Assembly (NCBI GenBank): GCA_000583135.1
Contig: JFBG01000083.1
Location: 1 to 64,000 of the forward strand
Length of the DNA stretch: 64,000 nucleotides
Reading direction: 5' to 3'
Source of the DNA: Thioalkalivibrio sp. HK1
Lineage (GTDB): Bacteria > Pseudomonadota > Gammaproteobacteria > HK1
Shown here: one piece after another, positions 1 to 8,233 of the stretch
Layout of the letters: each line of letters opens with the position of its first letter
How positions within the stretch are numbered: position 1 is the first letter of the stretch
Notes under the pieces: model-generated
Told to the model about the DNA's origin: nothing
Databases searched by the model: none
What the model saw: only the letters and a program-made list of their open reading frames with translations
Position numbers and translations under genes: made by a program

Positions 1-387
1 CAACAGGACGATCTCCCCGCCGATGATCCCCGACATGGCGGCAAGGATGACGGCGACGAATATCGTTTGCACCGCGACCCCGCCCTTGATGCGCCCGCCG
101 ACGATCCGCATCGCATCGAAAAGATCCCTTGCGATGCCGGAGCGGTCGAGGATCGCGGCCATCAGCACGAACATCGGGACGGATACGAATACGAAGGATG
201 AAACGAAGGAAAAAATTCGACTGGTGACCAAAGGAACCGCGTTCGGGCCGAACCAACCGAGGGTGAATATCAAGGCGACGAGAAGGGTGACGAATGCCAA
301 TGGCATGCCGCTGATCAGCAGTACCAGCAGCATGATGAACATGACGAGCGTGCCGTACTCGACGCCGAGCGCGGAAAGGTCGAACAT
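1..387 (-). CDS. dctM: TRAP transporter large permease (DctM family), 5' part only
   Basis: The first 129 codons of a very hydrophobic protein; the gene continues beyond the left edge. DctM is the 12-TM subunit of TRAP transporters, which carries an organic acid through the inner membrane with a sodium gradient. The visible part starts MFDLSALGVEYGTLVMF, then has hydrophobic segments around residues 14-50, the stretch SVPMFVLMAAIL typical of the family, and the family-like AAMSGIIGGE near the edge. It starts 3 bp after the stop of the small permease gene, as expected of a dctPQM operon. The cargo is probably the sugar acid metabolised by the upstream dehydratase (inference from context). Confidence 0.85.
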   Translation of the reverse strand, partial: MFDLSALGVEYGTLVMFIMLLVLLISGMPLAFVTLLVALIFTLGWFGPNAVPLVTSRIFSFVSSFVFVSVPMFVLMAAILDRSGIARDLFDAMRIVGGRIKGGVAVQTIFVAVILAAMSGIIGGEIVLL

Positions 388-390
388 GAT

Positions 391-951
391 CTACCCTGAC
401 TTGCGCCGAATGCGGTTGAAGACCAAGATAGCGAATTGCATCGTCATCGCGATCAACACCAGGAAGAGGAAGGCGCGGAGCAAGGTCGGATAGGGCGGAT
501 TCCAAGCGCTGCCGCTGGTGATCATCCGAAACTCCCCCGTCGGCGCCCAAAAACTCTTCACCACCGTCGGCCAGATGGAATAGCTGAACATCCCGGTCGC
601 AAAACCGCAGATCGTATAGATGGCGATATCGAGTCGGCGACGCACATCCGCAGAGACATGGTCGTAAAGCAAGACCACGCGAATATGCCCGTTGCGGGAA
701 ACGCAGTGCAATCCGCCGAAAACGAAGCATATCGCGCAGATGAATATGGTCGTCTCGTGCACCCAGATCGTCGGACGGTCGAATACATAACGCATGACGA
801 CCTCGAAGATCAAGATCACCATCGACACCAAAAACAGGCTCGCAAAGAGGCGACCGAGTTTCAAGGTCACAGCCGCGATGGGATCCGAAGGGATCTCCTC
901 GGTCTCTTCCGGCCGCTTGGCCATCCTCGCTTGCTCAGTGATGCGTGACAT
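391..951 (-). CDS. dctQ: TRAP transporter small permease (DctQ family)
   Basis: A 186-residue protein with four predicted membrane helices (about 35-55, 70-90, 110-132, 155-178), the size and topology of DctQ, the small TRAP membrane subunit that associates with DctM. Family-like features include FEVVMRYVFDRPTIWVHE after the first helix and a C-terminal basic tail. The chosen ATG at 951 has no clear Shine-Dalgarno; a second in-frame ATG at 924 is possible. It lies between the binding-protein gene (105 bp upstream) and dctM (3 bp downstream), so it is translated with the large permease. Confidence 0.85.
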   Translation of the reverse strand: MSRITEQARMAKRPEETEEIPSDPIAAVTLKLGRLFASLFLVSMVILIFEVVMRYVFDRPTIWVHETTIFICAICFVFGGLHCVSRNGHIRVVLLYDHVSADVRRRLDIAIYTICGFATGMFSYSIWPTVVKSFWAPTGEFRMITSGSAWNPPYPTLLRAFLFLVLIAMTMQFAILVFNRIRRKSG

Positions 952-1056
952 GGCTTGGATGCTATCGATTGGATGCTATCGATCGATGACAATCGCCCGC
1001 ACCGCCTCCCGCCGGCGATCGATAGGTGCGGTGCGAGCGATCTCTTCGATCCTGTC

Positions 1057-2073
1057 TTATTTCAACAGCCCTTGGGATGTCAGATAGGCCGTCAGGCTAT
1101 CGAAGACCTTGCGAGCGTTGGCGCTTTGACCGGCCAATTCCACCCATTGCTCCTTGGCGATGGCGCGGAACTTGGCGCGCTCCTCGACGCTCCAATCATG
1201 GATCTCGATACCCGCAGCGCGGGCCTCGGCAACCGCCTCCAAATCCTTCATGAAGAGCTGCGAGGTCATGTCGAGGGCAAGGTGATTGACCGATATCTCG
1301 AGCAGATGCTGCAGATCGGCGGGCATGCCATCCCACATCGCCTTGTTCACCGATACCTCGATCAGGGGCAGGGAATGAAAACCCGGATAGATCGGATGCC
1401 GGGCGATCTCGTTCATCCCCGCCGCTTGGTTGGCGGAGAACACCGTGTAGTCGGCGGCATCGATCACTCCCTTGTCGAGCGAGGTGAACACTTCCGATCC
1501 CGGAAGATTCACCGGAGCGGCCCCGGCGGCGGCGAAAACCTTTTGCACCAAACCCTCGGGGGCGCGCATTTTGACCCCCTTCAAATCGGCCACGGAATCG
1601 ATCGGCACCTTGGAGACGAAAGCCTCCAAACCGCCCGAAGTCGCACCGATGAAGTGCAGCCCATAAGGGTGCAGCAACTCGTTCATCAACTCCTTGCCGC
1701 CGCCGTAATTCACATAGCGCAGCATCTCGTAGGGCGAACTCCAAGCCCCGACGGTATTCCCGATCAGGGCAAAGGCCGGATCCTTGCCCGAGATATAGCC
1801 GGTGGCCGTGATATGACCGCCGAGGATGCCGGCCCCCACCGCATCGTGGGTCTCGTTGTACTTCACCACCGAATCCACCGGCAGCATTTCGATCGCCAAG
1901 CGCCCGCCGGAGGCGGCCGTGACCTTCGCCGCCCATTCCTGCTCGATGATGAAGGTCGGATTGCCCGCCGGATCGCTCGATTGCATTTTCAAAACGAATT
2001 CCTGAGCGAGCGCAGGCATCGAGGCCATACCGGCGAGCGCCACGCCCGCCACGAGGTTGCGAAACGATTTCAT
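1057..2073 (-). CDS. dctP: TRAP transporter solute-binding protein (DctP family)
   Basis: A 338-residue periplasmic binding protein. The N-terminus MKSFRNLVAGVALAGMA plus MPALAQ is a clear Sec signal peptide with an AxA-type cleavage site near residue 23. The mature part has family features: the KMQSSDP start, the central block DLKGVKMRAPEGL with the Arg that normally salt-bridges the carboxylate of the ligand, and LPGSEVFTSLDKGVIDAADY, which resembles the conserved helix after it. The start has a good AGGAG 7 bp upstream. It delivers an organic or sugar acid to DctQM. Its length matches the family. The ligand cannot be read from sequence; the dehydratase/aldolase genes upstream suggest an aldonic acid. 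Confidence 0.9.
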   Translation of the reverse strand: MKSFRNLVAGVALAGMASMPALAQEFVLKMQSSDPAGNPTFIIEQEWAAKVTAASGGRLAIEMLPVDSVVKYNETHDAVGAGILGGHITATGYISGKDPAFALIGNTVGAWSSPYEMLRYVNYGGGKELMNELLHPYGLHFIGATSGGLEAFVSKVPIDSVADLKGVKMRAPEGLVQKVFAAAGAAPVNLPGSEVFTSLDKGVIDAADYTVFSANQAAGMNEIARHPIYPGFHSLPLIEVSVNKAMWDGMPADLQHLLEISVNHLALDMTSQLFMKDLEAVAEARAAGIEIHDWSVEERAKFRAIAKEQWVELAGQSANARKVFDSLTAYLTSQGLLK

Positions 2074-2190
2074 TGTTTTCTCCTATTGGATCTATCCAAA
2101 TGCTCCGGTCGACGACCGAAAGCGACAGTGCGAATCTCAAAGCCCCGTTCGATCCCTTCTTCGAGTCCGCCGAAGATGCGCGATCAAGCT

Positions 2191-3075
2191 TCAGCGAAGA
2201 ATATCCATCAGATCGGCGACGAAGGCTTCCGATTTCGCCGTTCCCTCTTGCGTCGGAGAAAGGCAGGGCGAGCGATCATGGACTTCCAGCCCGGCGCATG
2301 CAGCGAAGATACGCTTGCCGTAGGTGATCAGGTGCTCCAAGGAGGTCATCGAAAAATCGATGCTCGGCGATATCCTTCGATAGAGATCCGCCGCTTTTTC
2401 CCTATTCCCTTCAATCCATGCTTTGCGGATCCGCACCGCCACGGGAGCGATATCCGGAGCCAATACGAAGCCTGCGCATCCGATCTGCAGGAGATCCAGC
2501 AGATCCAGCCCTCCGCGGCCGCCGAGAATGGCCAGATCCTTGCCCGCAATGCGAAGGATCTCCTCGACCTTCTTCGGGCAATCCTCGCTTTTCACCGCCG
2601 CGAAATTGGGGCAACGACGCTTCAAGTGCCCTATATCCGGCGCCGAAAGCGAACGCCCGAGATATGCGGGTGCGTTTTGAATCGCAACCGGAAGACCGCT
2701 CTTGGCCGCCACCTCGGCGAAGAAATCGATATAGACCTCGGCCGAATAGCTGCCCACCATCGGGGGCTGCAAAATCAACCATTTGGCACCGGCCGCTTCG
2801 GCCACCTCGATCGTTTCGGCTTGCTCGGCGATCGAATTCCCGGCAACGCCGACCGAGAGGGGAACCCGCCCACCGATGGCATCCGCAACATCGAGGATCA
2901 GATCCTTGCGCTCCGTCAAGGTCAGTTTCAAAACCTCGGTGGCGAGCCCCGGCACCGTGATCCCGTGGACTTCGGCGTCGATGCAATAGTCCACTTGGGT
3001 GCGCATCGCACCGGGGTCGATCCGCTCGTTGCGATCGAACATCGCATAAAGAACGGCGTGGATACCTTGAAACAT
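2191..3075 (-). CDS. DapA/N-acetylneuraminate lyase family aldolase or dehydratase
   Basis: A 294-residue TIM-barrel class I lyase of the dihydrodipicolinate synthase superfamily. The Schiff-base lysine is visible at K162 in FAAVKSED. The residue normally equivalent to Tyr133 of DapA, the proton-relay tyrosine, is glutamine here (AIQNAPAY, Q133), and the usual GTTGE loop reads GLATE. The enzyme is therefore not a lysine-biosynthesis DapA and may have altered chemistry. It starts 3 bp after the stop of the galactonate dehydratase gene, so the likely substrate is 2-keto-3-deoxygalactonate or a related keto-acid (inference). A hydro-lyase acting on a similar acid is the alternative. Confidence 0.82.
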   Translation of the reverse strand: MFQGIHAVLYAMFDRNERIDPGAMRTQVDYCIDAEVHGITVPGLATEVLKLTLTERKDLILDVADAIGGRVPLSVGVAGNSIAEQAETIEVAEAAGAKWLILQPPMVGSYSAEVYIDFFAEVAAKSGLPVAIQNAPAYLGRSLSAPDIGHLKRRCPNFAAVKSEDCPKKVEEILRIAGKDLAILGGRGGLDLLDLLQIGCAGFVLAPDIAPVAVRIRKAWIEGNREKAADLYRRISPSIDFSMTSLEHLITYGKRIFAACAGLEVHDRSPCLSPTQEGTAKSEAFVADLMDILR

Positions 3076-3078
3076 CCC

Positions 3079-4224
3079 TCACCACTCCGCAACGGAACCG
3101 TCTTCGTGCCGCCAAAGCGGGGCTCGCCATCGATGGGGATCGGCGGTGCGCGCTCGAACCACCGCTTCGTCGACTTCCACGCCCAAACCCGGCGCCGTGG
3201 GGATATCGAGATAGCCGCCGGTGATGGTGAAGGTCCCCTCGGATACATAATCCAAAAGATCCCCGCCCTCGTTGTAGTGAATGCCGAGGCTTTGCTCTTG
3301 AATGAAGGCGTTATAGCAAATGGCATCGACCTGCAAGCAAGCGGCGAGGGCGATCGGACCGATGGGGCAATGCGGAGCCAAAGCGATATCGTAGGCCTCG
3401 GCCATGGCCCCGATACGCACCATTTCGGAAATTCCGCCGACATGGGCGGTATCGGGGTTGATCACCGAAGCGGCGCGCGATTCGAAAACCGCCTTGAAAT
3501 CATAGCGGGAATGCAAGCGCTCGCCGGTTGCGAGCGGGATCGAGGTCGAGCGAGCCAGATCCGCCAAGGCATCGATATGATCCGGGGTGACGGCATCCTC
3601 GATAAAAAGGGGGCGGATGGGCTCGAGGGCTCGGAGGAGGATTTTCGACATCGGGGCATGGACCCTGCCGTGGAAGTCGAAAGCCAAGTCCATCTCCCAG
3701 CCGACGGCATCGCGTAGATCGCCCAAGGCGCGGACGATCCCGTCGACCTTTTTCATGCTGTCGACGATCTGCATCTCACCGCAAACATTCATCTTGCAGG
3801 CATCGAAACCTGCGGCCATCAGCTCCTTCGTCCGCTCGATTTGATTCTCCGGTCGATCCCCGGCGACCCAGCAATAACTGCGCACCTTGCTGCGCACCGG
3901 CCCGCCGTAGAGGGAATGCACCGGCACCCCCAAATACTTGCCCTTGATATCCCACAACGCCATATCGATCCCCGAAAGGACGCTCATCATGATCGGCCCG
4001 CCACGGTAGCAACCGGTGCGGTAGATCGCTTGCCATGTATCCTCGATCAACAACGGATCGCGGCCTATCAGGAAATCGCTCGAAGCCATGACTCCGGCGG
4101 CGCAGGCCTCGGCATGGCCTTCGAGGATCGGCTCCCCCCAGCCGCTGATGCCCTCGTCGGTTTCGATCTTCAAAAAGAGCCAGCGCGGCGGGACGATGAA
4201 GGTTTCAAGGCCGACGATCTTCAT
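3079..4224 (-). CDS. dgoD: D-galactonate dehydratase (enolase superfamily)
   Basis: A 381-residue enolase-superfamily dehydratase resembling E. coli DgoD over its full length: PPRWLFLKIETDEG at the start, then YRGGPIMMSVLSGID, DFHGRVHAPM, LAPHCPIGPIALAACL, QEQSLGIHYN and a C-terminus ending PLWRHEDGSVAEW. Metal ligands and catalytic residues are present (Asp and His of DFHGR, Glu of FIED, Glu of TGERL, His of APHC, Glu of QEQS). It converts D-galactonate to 2-dehydro-3-deoxygalactonate. The start ATG at 4224 has AAGGAG upstream; an upstream in-frame ATG at 4260 lacks one. It is first in the dgoD, lyase, dctPQM cluster. A related aldonate is possible as the natural substrate. Confidence 0.88.
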   Translation of the reverse strand: MKIVGLETFIVPPRWLFLKIETDEGISGWGEPILEGHAEACAAGVMASSDFLIGRDPLLIEDTWQAIYRTGCYRGGPIMMSVLSGIDMALWDIKGKYLGVPVHSLYGGPVRSKVRSYCWVAGDRPENQIERTKELMAAGFDACKMNVCGEMQIVDSMKKVDGIVRALGDLRDAVGWEMDLAFDFHGRVHAPMSKILLRALEPIRPLFIEDAVTPDHIDALADLARSTSIPLATGERLHSRYDFKAVFESRAASVINPDTAHVGGISEMVRIGAMAEAYDIALAPHCPIGPIALAACLQVDAICYNAFIQEQSLGIHYNEGGDLLDYVSEGTFTITGGYLDIPTAPGLGVEVDEAVVRARTADPHRWRAPLWRHEDGSVAEW

Positions 4225-4357
4225 CTTCGATCTCCTTGGCACAAGGGGGATTCGCCGCAAGAGCGCCCGATGGCATCATGGCGCCATCCATCGGACGCCG
4301 GCGAGCGAGGGACTGCGAGCGGCGGATACCGGCTGTAAACGACCCTGGATCGGCAGA

Positions 4358-5947
4358 TCACCTCTTCACCCCGCCCGCCTTCATCAGGGCATTGGCGATC
4401 TTTTTCCGATCCCCCCCTTGCGCCAGATATAAAGGGGTATGTCCCATTGCATCCTCGGCGTTGACGTCGGCTCCCGCTTTGATCAGAGCCTCGACGATTT
4501 TCAACGATTTCGAATCGACGGCGACATGCAAGACGGTCTGACCTCTTTGATTCAACCTGTGGATATCGGCGCCGGCGGTGATCAGGACCCGGGCGATCTC
4601 CGGCATATCACCGAGGGCGGCATGATGCAAAGGCGAGATCGCGTCGGCGTCGAGCTCGGCCCCGGCCTTGATCAGCAAGCGGATGCATTTCAGATCGCGA
4701 TTATCCGTGGCGACATGCAAAGGATTCACCTGATCCTTCGATATGGCACCGGGGTCGGCCCCGACCCTGATCAACGCCTCGACCGCCGCGATTTGCTTGA
4801 ACAACACGGCGATGAACAAGGGCGTTCTCCCGTTCTTGTTTTGCGCTTCGATATCGGCGCCGGCGGCGACCAATATCTCGATCGCGGCGACCTGTCCGTG
4901 CTGGGCGGCGATATGCAAGGATGTGGACTCGTTATCGATCCTCGCATCCAAATCCGCCCCGGCTTCGAGCAGCGCCTCGATCACCGCGACATGCCCTCTT
5001 TGCACCGCAACATGCAAGGGAGTGGCCTTGGCCCCGCTTTTGTTCCTCGGATCCAAGTCGGCACCGGCTTCGATCAACGCCTCGGTCATGGCCAAGTGCC
5101 CGTCGTCCGCAGCGAAGTGCAAGGGTGTCTCGGCGTTTACGGTCTTCGCTCCGGGCTCGGCACCGGCCTCGAGCAAGGCCTTGACGGCCGCCAAGTGTCG
5201 GTTACGCGCTGCAAGGTGCAAAGGCACGGCATCGTTATGGCTCTTCGCATTCGGGTCGGCGCCGAGCCCGACCAAAACCTCGATCGCGGATGGATGTCCG
5301 TTCTGCGCCGCGATATGCAAAGGCGTTCCCTTTTGCTCTTGCCGGGCATCGGGGTCGGCTCCGGCTGCGACCAATATCTCGGCGACGGAAGCCGTTTCGC
5401 TCTGCGCTGCGCTGTGCAAGGGCGTGATCCCGTTTTCGATCGTCGCATTCGGGTCGGCACCGGCTTCGATCAGCACTCGGGCGGCGGCGACATATTCGTT
5501 ATGGGCCGCAACATGCAAGGGCGTCCTTCCATCGTCGGCTCTTGCGTTCGTGTCGGCACCGCCTGCGACCAAAGCCTCGATCGCAGACGTATGCCCGTAT
5601 TGCGTCGCGATATGCAAGGGCGCCCCTCCGTTTTCGATCGTCGCATTCGGGTCGGCACCGGCTGCAACCAGCGCTCCGATCGCGGCGGCGTGCCCTCGTT
5701 GCGCCGCACAGTGCAAGGCAGTCCCGCCCTCTTCTGACTTCACGTTGGGATCCGCATTCGCCTTCGCCAACACCTCGATCACCCCGACGCGCCCTTCCCA
5801 CGCGGCGTGGTGCATGGGGGTGGAACCGTCGTCGGCTTTGGCATCGGGGTCGGCACCGGCATCGATCATGCGCTCGACCTCGGCGAGGCGCCCTTCCAGC
5901 GCGGCGCTGTGCAAGGGGGTCCACCGATTTTCTTCTTCCACCTTCAT
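4358..5947 (-). CDS. Ankyrin-repeat protein, about 16 repeats
   Basis: A 529-residue protein made almost wholly of 33-residue ankyrin repeats (pattern G-TPLHxAAxxGHxxxIExLxxAGADPNA), about 16 in all, ending in an incomplete capping repeat. Ankyrin repeats bind proteins and have no catalytic function. No signal peptide or membrane segment is seen. The ATG at 5947 was chosen because a GGAGG lies upstream and because the sister gene also begins directly with repeats; the frame stays open upstream to a TTG at 6109, which would add an acidic 54-residue leader. The C-terminal 18 residues (GGDRKKIANALMKAGGVKR region) are identical to those of the downstream-numbered paralogue, so the two arose by duplication. 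Confidence 0.84.
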   Translation of the reverse strand: MKVEEENRWTPLHSAALEGRLAEVERMIDAGADPDAKADDGSTPMHHAAWEGRVGVIEVLAKANADPNVKSEEGGTALHCAAQRGHAAAIGALVAAGADPNATIENGGAPLHIATQYGHTSAIEALVAGGADTNARADDGRTPLHVAAHNEYVAAARVLIEAGADPNATIENGITPLHSAAQSETASVAEILVAAGADPDARQEQKGTPLHIAAQNGHPSAIEVLVGLGADPNAKSHNDAVPLHLAARNRHLAAVKALLEAGAEPGAKTVNAETPLHFAADDGHLAMTEALIEAGADLDPRNKSGAKATPLHVAVQRGHVAVIEALLEAGADLDARIDNESTSLHIAAQHGQVAAIEILVAAGADIEAQNKNGRTPLFIAVLFKQIAAVEALIRVGADPGAISKDQVNPLHVATDNRDLKCIRLLIKAGAELDADAISPLHHAALGDMPEIARVLITAGADIHRLNQRGQTVLHVAVDSKSLKIVEALIKAGADVNAEDAMGHTPLYLAQGGDRKKIANALMKAGGVKR

Positions 5948-6297
5948 TCCTCTTTCTTCCTCCACTGCCGGATGTGCCGCGATCGGATCGGGCGTTCTTC
6001 GCCTCGAACCCGTCGAATCGTACCCGCCGACGATCCAAAGAAGATCCAAAAAGGCGAGAGCCTCGTCCTCGTCCCTCTCGCCTTCGAAGTGCTCTTCCAT
6101 CGGATCCAAGGATGCGGATCGAGGCTACGAGACCGGGATCGATCGGATCATTACCCGCTTTATCGCCGTCGGCGACGAACTCGGCGATGAACCGGGGATC
6201 GGCGAGCGAAAGCCCCGCCCTCGATCATCGTTTCGCGGCCATCGGGAGAGGCTTCGAAAAAAACCACCCCCCGCTCGACCCGCTCCTCATCCGACGA

Positions 6298-7986
6298 TCA
6301 CCTCTTCACCCCACCGGCCTTCATCAGCGCGTTGGCGATCTTCTTCCGATCGCCCCCTTGGGCAAGAAACAAGGGAGTATGTCCTTGCCCATCCTCGGCG
6401 TTGACCTTGGCCCCTGCTTTGATCAACACCTCGACGATCTTCGACGAATCGGCCTCGACGGCGATATGCAATGCGCTTTGCCCGCTTCGATTCGGGAAAT
6501 CGATATCGGCGCCGGCGGTGATCAGAGCGCGAACGATCTCGGCTTTGTCACCGGCGATTGCATGATGCAAGGGCGCATCGTCTTTCGCACCGCCTTTTTC
6601 GTTGACATCCGCTTTGGCCTTGATCAGCCAACGAACGCTTTTCAGATCTCCCGCCTCCACGGCGAGGAACAAAGGCGTTCGCTCGTCGGCAACCTTCGCA
6701 TTCGGATCGGCACCGGCTTCGAGCAATGTCTCGACCGCAGCGCTATATCCAACCGCGACGCACAAGGGCGTCCACCCCTTCTTTGACTTCACGTTCAAGT
6801 CGGCACCGGCCCCAATCAATGCTTCGACCACTGCGATGGGGCCGCAATCCGCCGCGATATGCAAAGGCGTCCACCCCTTCTTTAACTTCACGTTCAAGTC
6901 GGCACCAGCCCTAATCAATGCTTCGACCACTGCGGTATGACCATCATGCGCCGCGATATGCAAGGGCGTCACCCCGTTCTTTGCCTTCATGTTCAAGTCG
7001 GCACCAGTCCTAATCAATACTTCAACCACTGCGATGTGGCCTCTCTCCGCCGCGACACGCAAGGGCGTCAACCCCTTTTTTGCTTTCACGTTCAGATCGG
7101 CACCAGCCCTAATCAATGCTTCAACCACTGCGATGTGACCGCGATGCGCCGCGATGTGCAAGGGCGCTCCTCCTTGCTCTTGTCGCGCATTCTGGTCAGC
7201 ACCAGCCCTAATCAATGCTTCGACCACTGCGGTGTGACCCTTCTGCACCGCAATGTGCAAAGGCGTATCTCCCTCATCTGCTTTCGCGTTCAAATCGACA
7301 CCGGCCCCAATCAATGCTTCAACCACTGCGGTGTGACCGCGCTGCGACGCGATATGCAAGGGCGTCCGCCTTTGCTCTTGCCGAGCATTGGGGTCAGCAC
7401 CAGCCCTAATCAATACTTCGACCACTGCAATATGACCGCAATGCGCCGCGATGTGCAAAGGCGTAGTCCTGTTCTTTGTTTTCGCGTTCAGGTCGGCACC
7501 AGCTTCGATCAGTGCTTTGACCACAGCGATGTGACCGCGCTGCGACGCGAAGAACAAAGGCGTATCTCCCTCCTCTGCTTTCGCGTTCAGATCGACACCG
7601 GCCCCAATCAATGCTTCAACCACTGCAATATGACCGCTCCGCGCCGCGTTGAACAGAGGCGTCAACCCCTTCTTTGCTCTCGCATTCTGGTCGGCACCAG
7701 CTCCAATCAATACTTCAACTACTGTGGTGTGACCGATCTGCGCCGCGATGTGCAAGGGTGCTCTTCCTAGCTCTTCTCGCGCATTCGGATCGGCACCAGC
7801 CTTGAGCAACACTTCAACCACTGCGGTGTGACCGCTCTGCGCCGCGATGTACAAGGGCGTTGCTCCTTGCTCTTGTCGCACATTCGGGTCGGCACCGGCC
7901 TTGAGCAATGAATCGACCTTGGTGATGCACCCGTGATATGCAGCGAAGTGCAACTGTCCACTTTTGCGTTTTTCCTTTACTGCCAT
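6298..7986 (-). CDS. Ankyrin-repeat protein, about 17 near-identical repeats
   Basis: A 562-residue protein of about 17 ankyrin repeats with no other domain. Repeats 2-12 are unusually alike (GHTAVVEALIRAGADLNVK and close variants), and this likeness extends to the DNA, so the array expanded recently or is homogenised by recombination. The start ATG at 7986 has GGGAGAGG upstream, and the protein enters the first repeat after about 8 residues. No signal peptide. It is transcribed before the sister ankyrin gene, 350 bp away on the same strand, with which it shares its C-terminal cap. A protein-binding role is expected; the partner is unknown. In symbionts such proteins can be secreted effectors, but nothing here shows secretion. 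Confidence 0.87.
   Translation of the reverse strand: MAVKEKRKSGQLHFAAYHGCITKVDSLLKAGADPNVRQEQGATPLYIAAQSGHTAVVEVLLKAGADPNAREELGRAPLHIAAQIGHTTVVEVLIGAGADQNARAKKGLTPLFNAARSGHIAVVEALIGAGVDLNAKAEEGDTPLFFASQRGHIAVVKALIEAGADLNAKTKNRTTPLHIAAHCGHIAVVEVLIRAGADPNARQEQRRTPLHIASQRGHTAVVEALIGAGVDLNAKADEGDTPLHIAVQKGHTAVVEALIRAGADQNARQEQGGAPLHIAAHRGHIAVVEALIRAGADLNVKAKKGLTPLRVAAERGHIAVVEVLIRTGADLNMKAKNGVTPLHIAAHDGHTAVVEALIRAGADLNVKLKKGWTPLHIAADCGPIAVVEALIGAGADLNVKSKKGWTPLCVAVGYSAAVETLLEAGADPNAKVADERTPLFLAVEAGDLKSVRWLIKAKADVNEKGGAKDDAPLHHAIAGDKAEIVRALITAGADIDFPNRSGQSALHIAVEADSSKIVEVLIKAGAKVNAEDGQGHTPLFLAQGGDRKKIANALMKAGGVKR
6700..7930. repeat. Tandem 99-bp coding repeats of the ankyrin array
   Basis: About twelve consecutive 99-bp units, each encoding one 33-residue ankyrin repeat. 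Short blocks such as CAATCAATGCTTC, GACCACTGCG and GATGTGCAAGGGCG recur at 99-bp intervals with few changes. In the other ankyrin gene the repeats are alike in protein but more diverged in DNA. Confidence 0.8.
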
Positions 7987-8233
7987 CGCCTCTCCCTTTT
8001 CATCTTGGCGAGAATACGCTGCAACACCCTTGGATCAAACGCTCCTAGTTTCCAACATATCGAGGGGAAATCATCGATGTTTGGTGGAAAGCATATACGT
8101 CGAAGATACAAAGCCTTTCGATGCACACTCACCGATGGAAAGTCGTTCGCGCTCCGAGCGCCGGCCACCGGGAATCCGAAAAGGGCGATGGATCTTCGGT
8201 GCATCGCCTCGAGGCGAAAAGCGAGTGATGGTT

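Noticed and set aside
955..3717. A 920-codon open frame on the plus strand opposite the TRAP and lyase genes
   Set aside because: It lies antisense to three genes with strong family similarity, shows no domain, and its amino-acid composition (many His, Arg and Gly) is that of a complement-strand frame.
4439..6404. Long plus-strand open frames opposite the ankyrin genes, with repeats
   Set aside because: The repeats are the antisense of the 99-bp ankyrin units; no family matches.
6700..7930. Regular 99-bp spacing that could be mistaken for a CRISPR-like array
   Set aside because: The units are in-frame coding repeats of ankyrin proteins, with no conserved short repeat plus unique spacers.
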